Source: Deltaproteobacteria bacterium (GTDB lineage: Bacteria > Myxococcota_A > UBA9160 > UBA6930). From it: DNA of 43,132 bases. The position numbers and the translations under genes are program-made. The first letter of the stretch is position 1. Each line of letters opens with the position of its first letter. The DNA is taken from NCBI GenBank assembly GCA_019312665.1, contig JAFDCZ010000011.1:1-43132 (forward strand), read 5' to 3'. Under the pieces are notes generated by a model. It was not told the DNA's origin. It made no database searches and saw only the letters and a list, made by a program, of their open reading frames with translations. Positions 42,792-43,132 of the stretch are shown piece after piece.

Positions 42792-43132
42792 CTAACGCTT
42801 GGGAGCGGAGGCGGGGCGGAGGCGGATGAGGGCGTTGTTGTGGCCAGGCACACCGCCGCGGACGAGCACGAGGTTCTTCTCGGTATCGACCTGAACCACC
42901 TCGACGTTGCGGGTCGTGACCCTCTCGTTACCTTGCCGGGGTAGGCGCCAGCACCGATCGAGCCGGGACGCCGGGTGCCCTCGTGGGTACCGTGGGTCTT
43001 GCGGTTGATCTTGAAGTTGAAGCGCTTGATCACGCCGGCGTTGCCGCGGCCCTTGCTGATGCCGATCACATCGACCTTCTGGCCGGCCTCGAACAGCTCG
43101 GCGTTGATCTCAGCGCCAACCTCGAACTTGGC
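42792..43132 (-). pseudogene. rplC: rplC 3' part (ribosomal protein L3) with apparent 34-nt deletion and frameshift
   Basis: From 43132 downwards one frame reads L3 (KVDVIGISKGRGNAGVIKRF, then THGTHEGTRRPGSIG and AYPGK). At about 42930-42932 the frame changes, and the other frame continues with L3 sequence NERVTTRNVEVVQVD, LVLVRGGVPGHNNALIRL and a TAG at 42794. The 11 residues normally between them (FKGKKMAGQMG in E. coli) are missing. The loss is about 34 nt, leaving GGT at the joint, which would fit slippage between GGT repeats. L3 is essential, so this is either an assembly error or a broken extra copy. Upstream parts are outside the window. Confidence 0.75.

Noticed and set aside
1-43132. 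tRNA, rRNA, CRISPR, insertion sequences or prophage genes
   Set aside because: None were recognised by reading both strands; gaps are short and hold no repeat arrays or transposase genes.

Overview
The window comes from a high-GC bacterium with tightly packed, often 1-4 bp overlapping genes and frequent GTG/TTG starts. Lipoprotein signals, an RDD/SpoIIM/DUF4129/MoxR/DUF58 gene set, DUF3179, and an actinobacterial-type sterol side-chain pathway with an LLM (F420-type) enzyme together suggest a Gram-negative, aerobic, lipid-degrading lineage such as Myxococcota, Binatota or other former Deltaproteobacteria. That placement is inference; the window holds no 16S gene or other decisive marker.

Region 1 (1-15087, all minus strand) is a steroid/sterol side-chain degradation locus in two transcription units. 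The upstream unit (15001 down to 4090) encodes an acyl-CoA dehydrogenase, a ChsH2-like MaoC+DUF35 fusion, a second acyl-CoA dehydrogenase, a ChsH1-like hydratase, an Ltp2-like retro-aldolase, a FadA5-like thiolase, an SDR, an LLM-family oxidoreductase, a Baeyer-Villiger-type flavoprotein and a membrane-anchored SDR. The second unit (4007 to beyond position 1) encodes a KstR-like TetR repressor, two DUF35 proteins, two thiolase-like proteins that lack catalytic cysteines, and an acyl-CoA dehydrogenase. Each unit is preceded by an exact match to the KstR operator consensus TnnAACnnGTTnnA overlapping a promoter-like element, so one repressor probably controls both.

Region 2 (15265-18577, minus) is a histidine kinase, a response regulator with an AAA+ domain, and a third receiver-less AAA+/Fis protein. 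Both AAA+ proteins resemble sigma-54 activators but lack the GAFTGA loop; the third has also lost the Walker B acid. Region 3 (18689-27447) is mixed: a GH29 alpha-L-fucosidase with a small membrane protein, a lipoprotein, a ferritin-like di-iron protein, a desaturase/membrane protein/dehydrogenase operon, and a divergent P450-TetR pair.

Region 4 (27528-34990, plus) is a seven-gene membrane module (YciC/DUF975-like, RDD, SpoIIM, DUF4129, DUF4350, MoxR ATPase, DUF58) with almost every junction overlapping. Region 5 (34993-43132) holds a DUF3179 lipoprotein and a VOC protein, divergent from rimO; then GH3 and GH5_28 (endoglycosylceramidase-like) hydrolases; then rlmE and, at the window edge, the 3' part of rplC. 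That rplC copy carries an apparent 34-nt deletion with frameshift and is followed by rlmE rather than rplD. Steroid degradation and glycosphingolipid hydrolysis together suggest use of eukaryotic membrane lipids. No tRNA, rRNA, CRISPR or insertion sequence was seen, and no gene-free stretch exceeds 300 bases.
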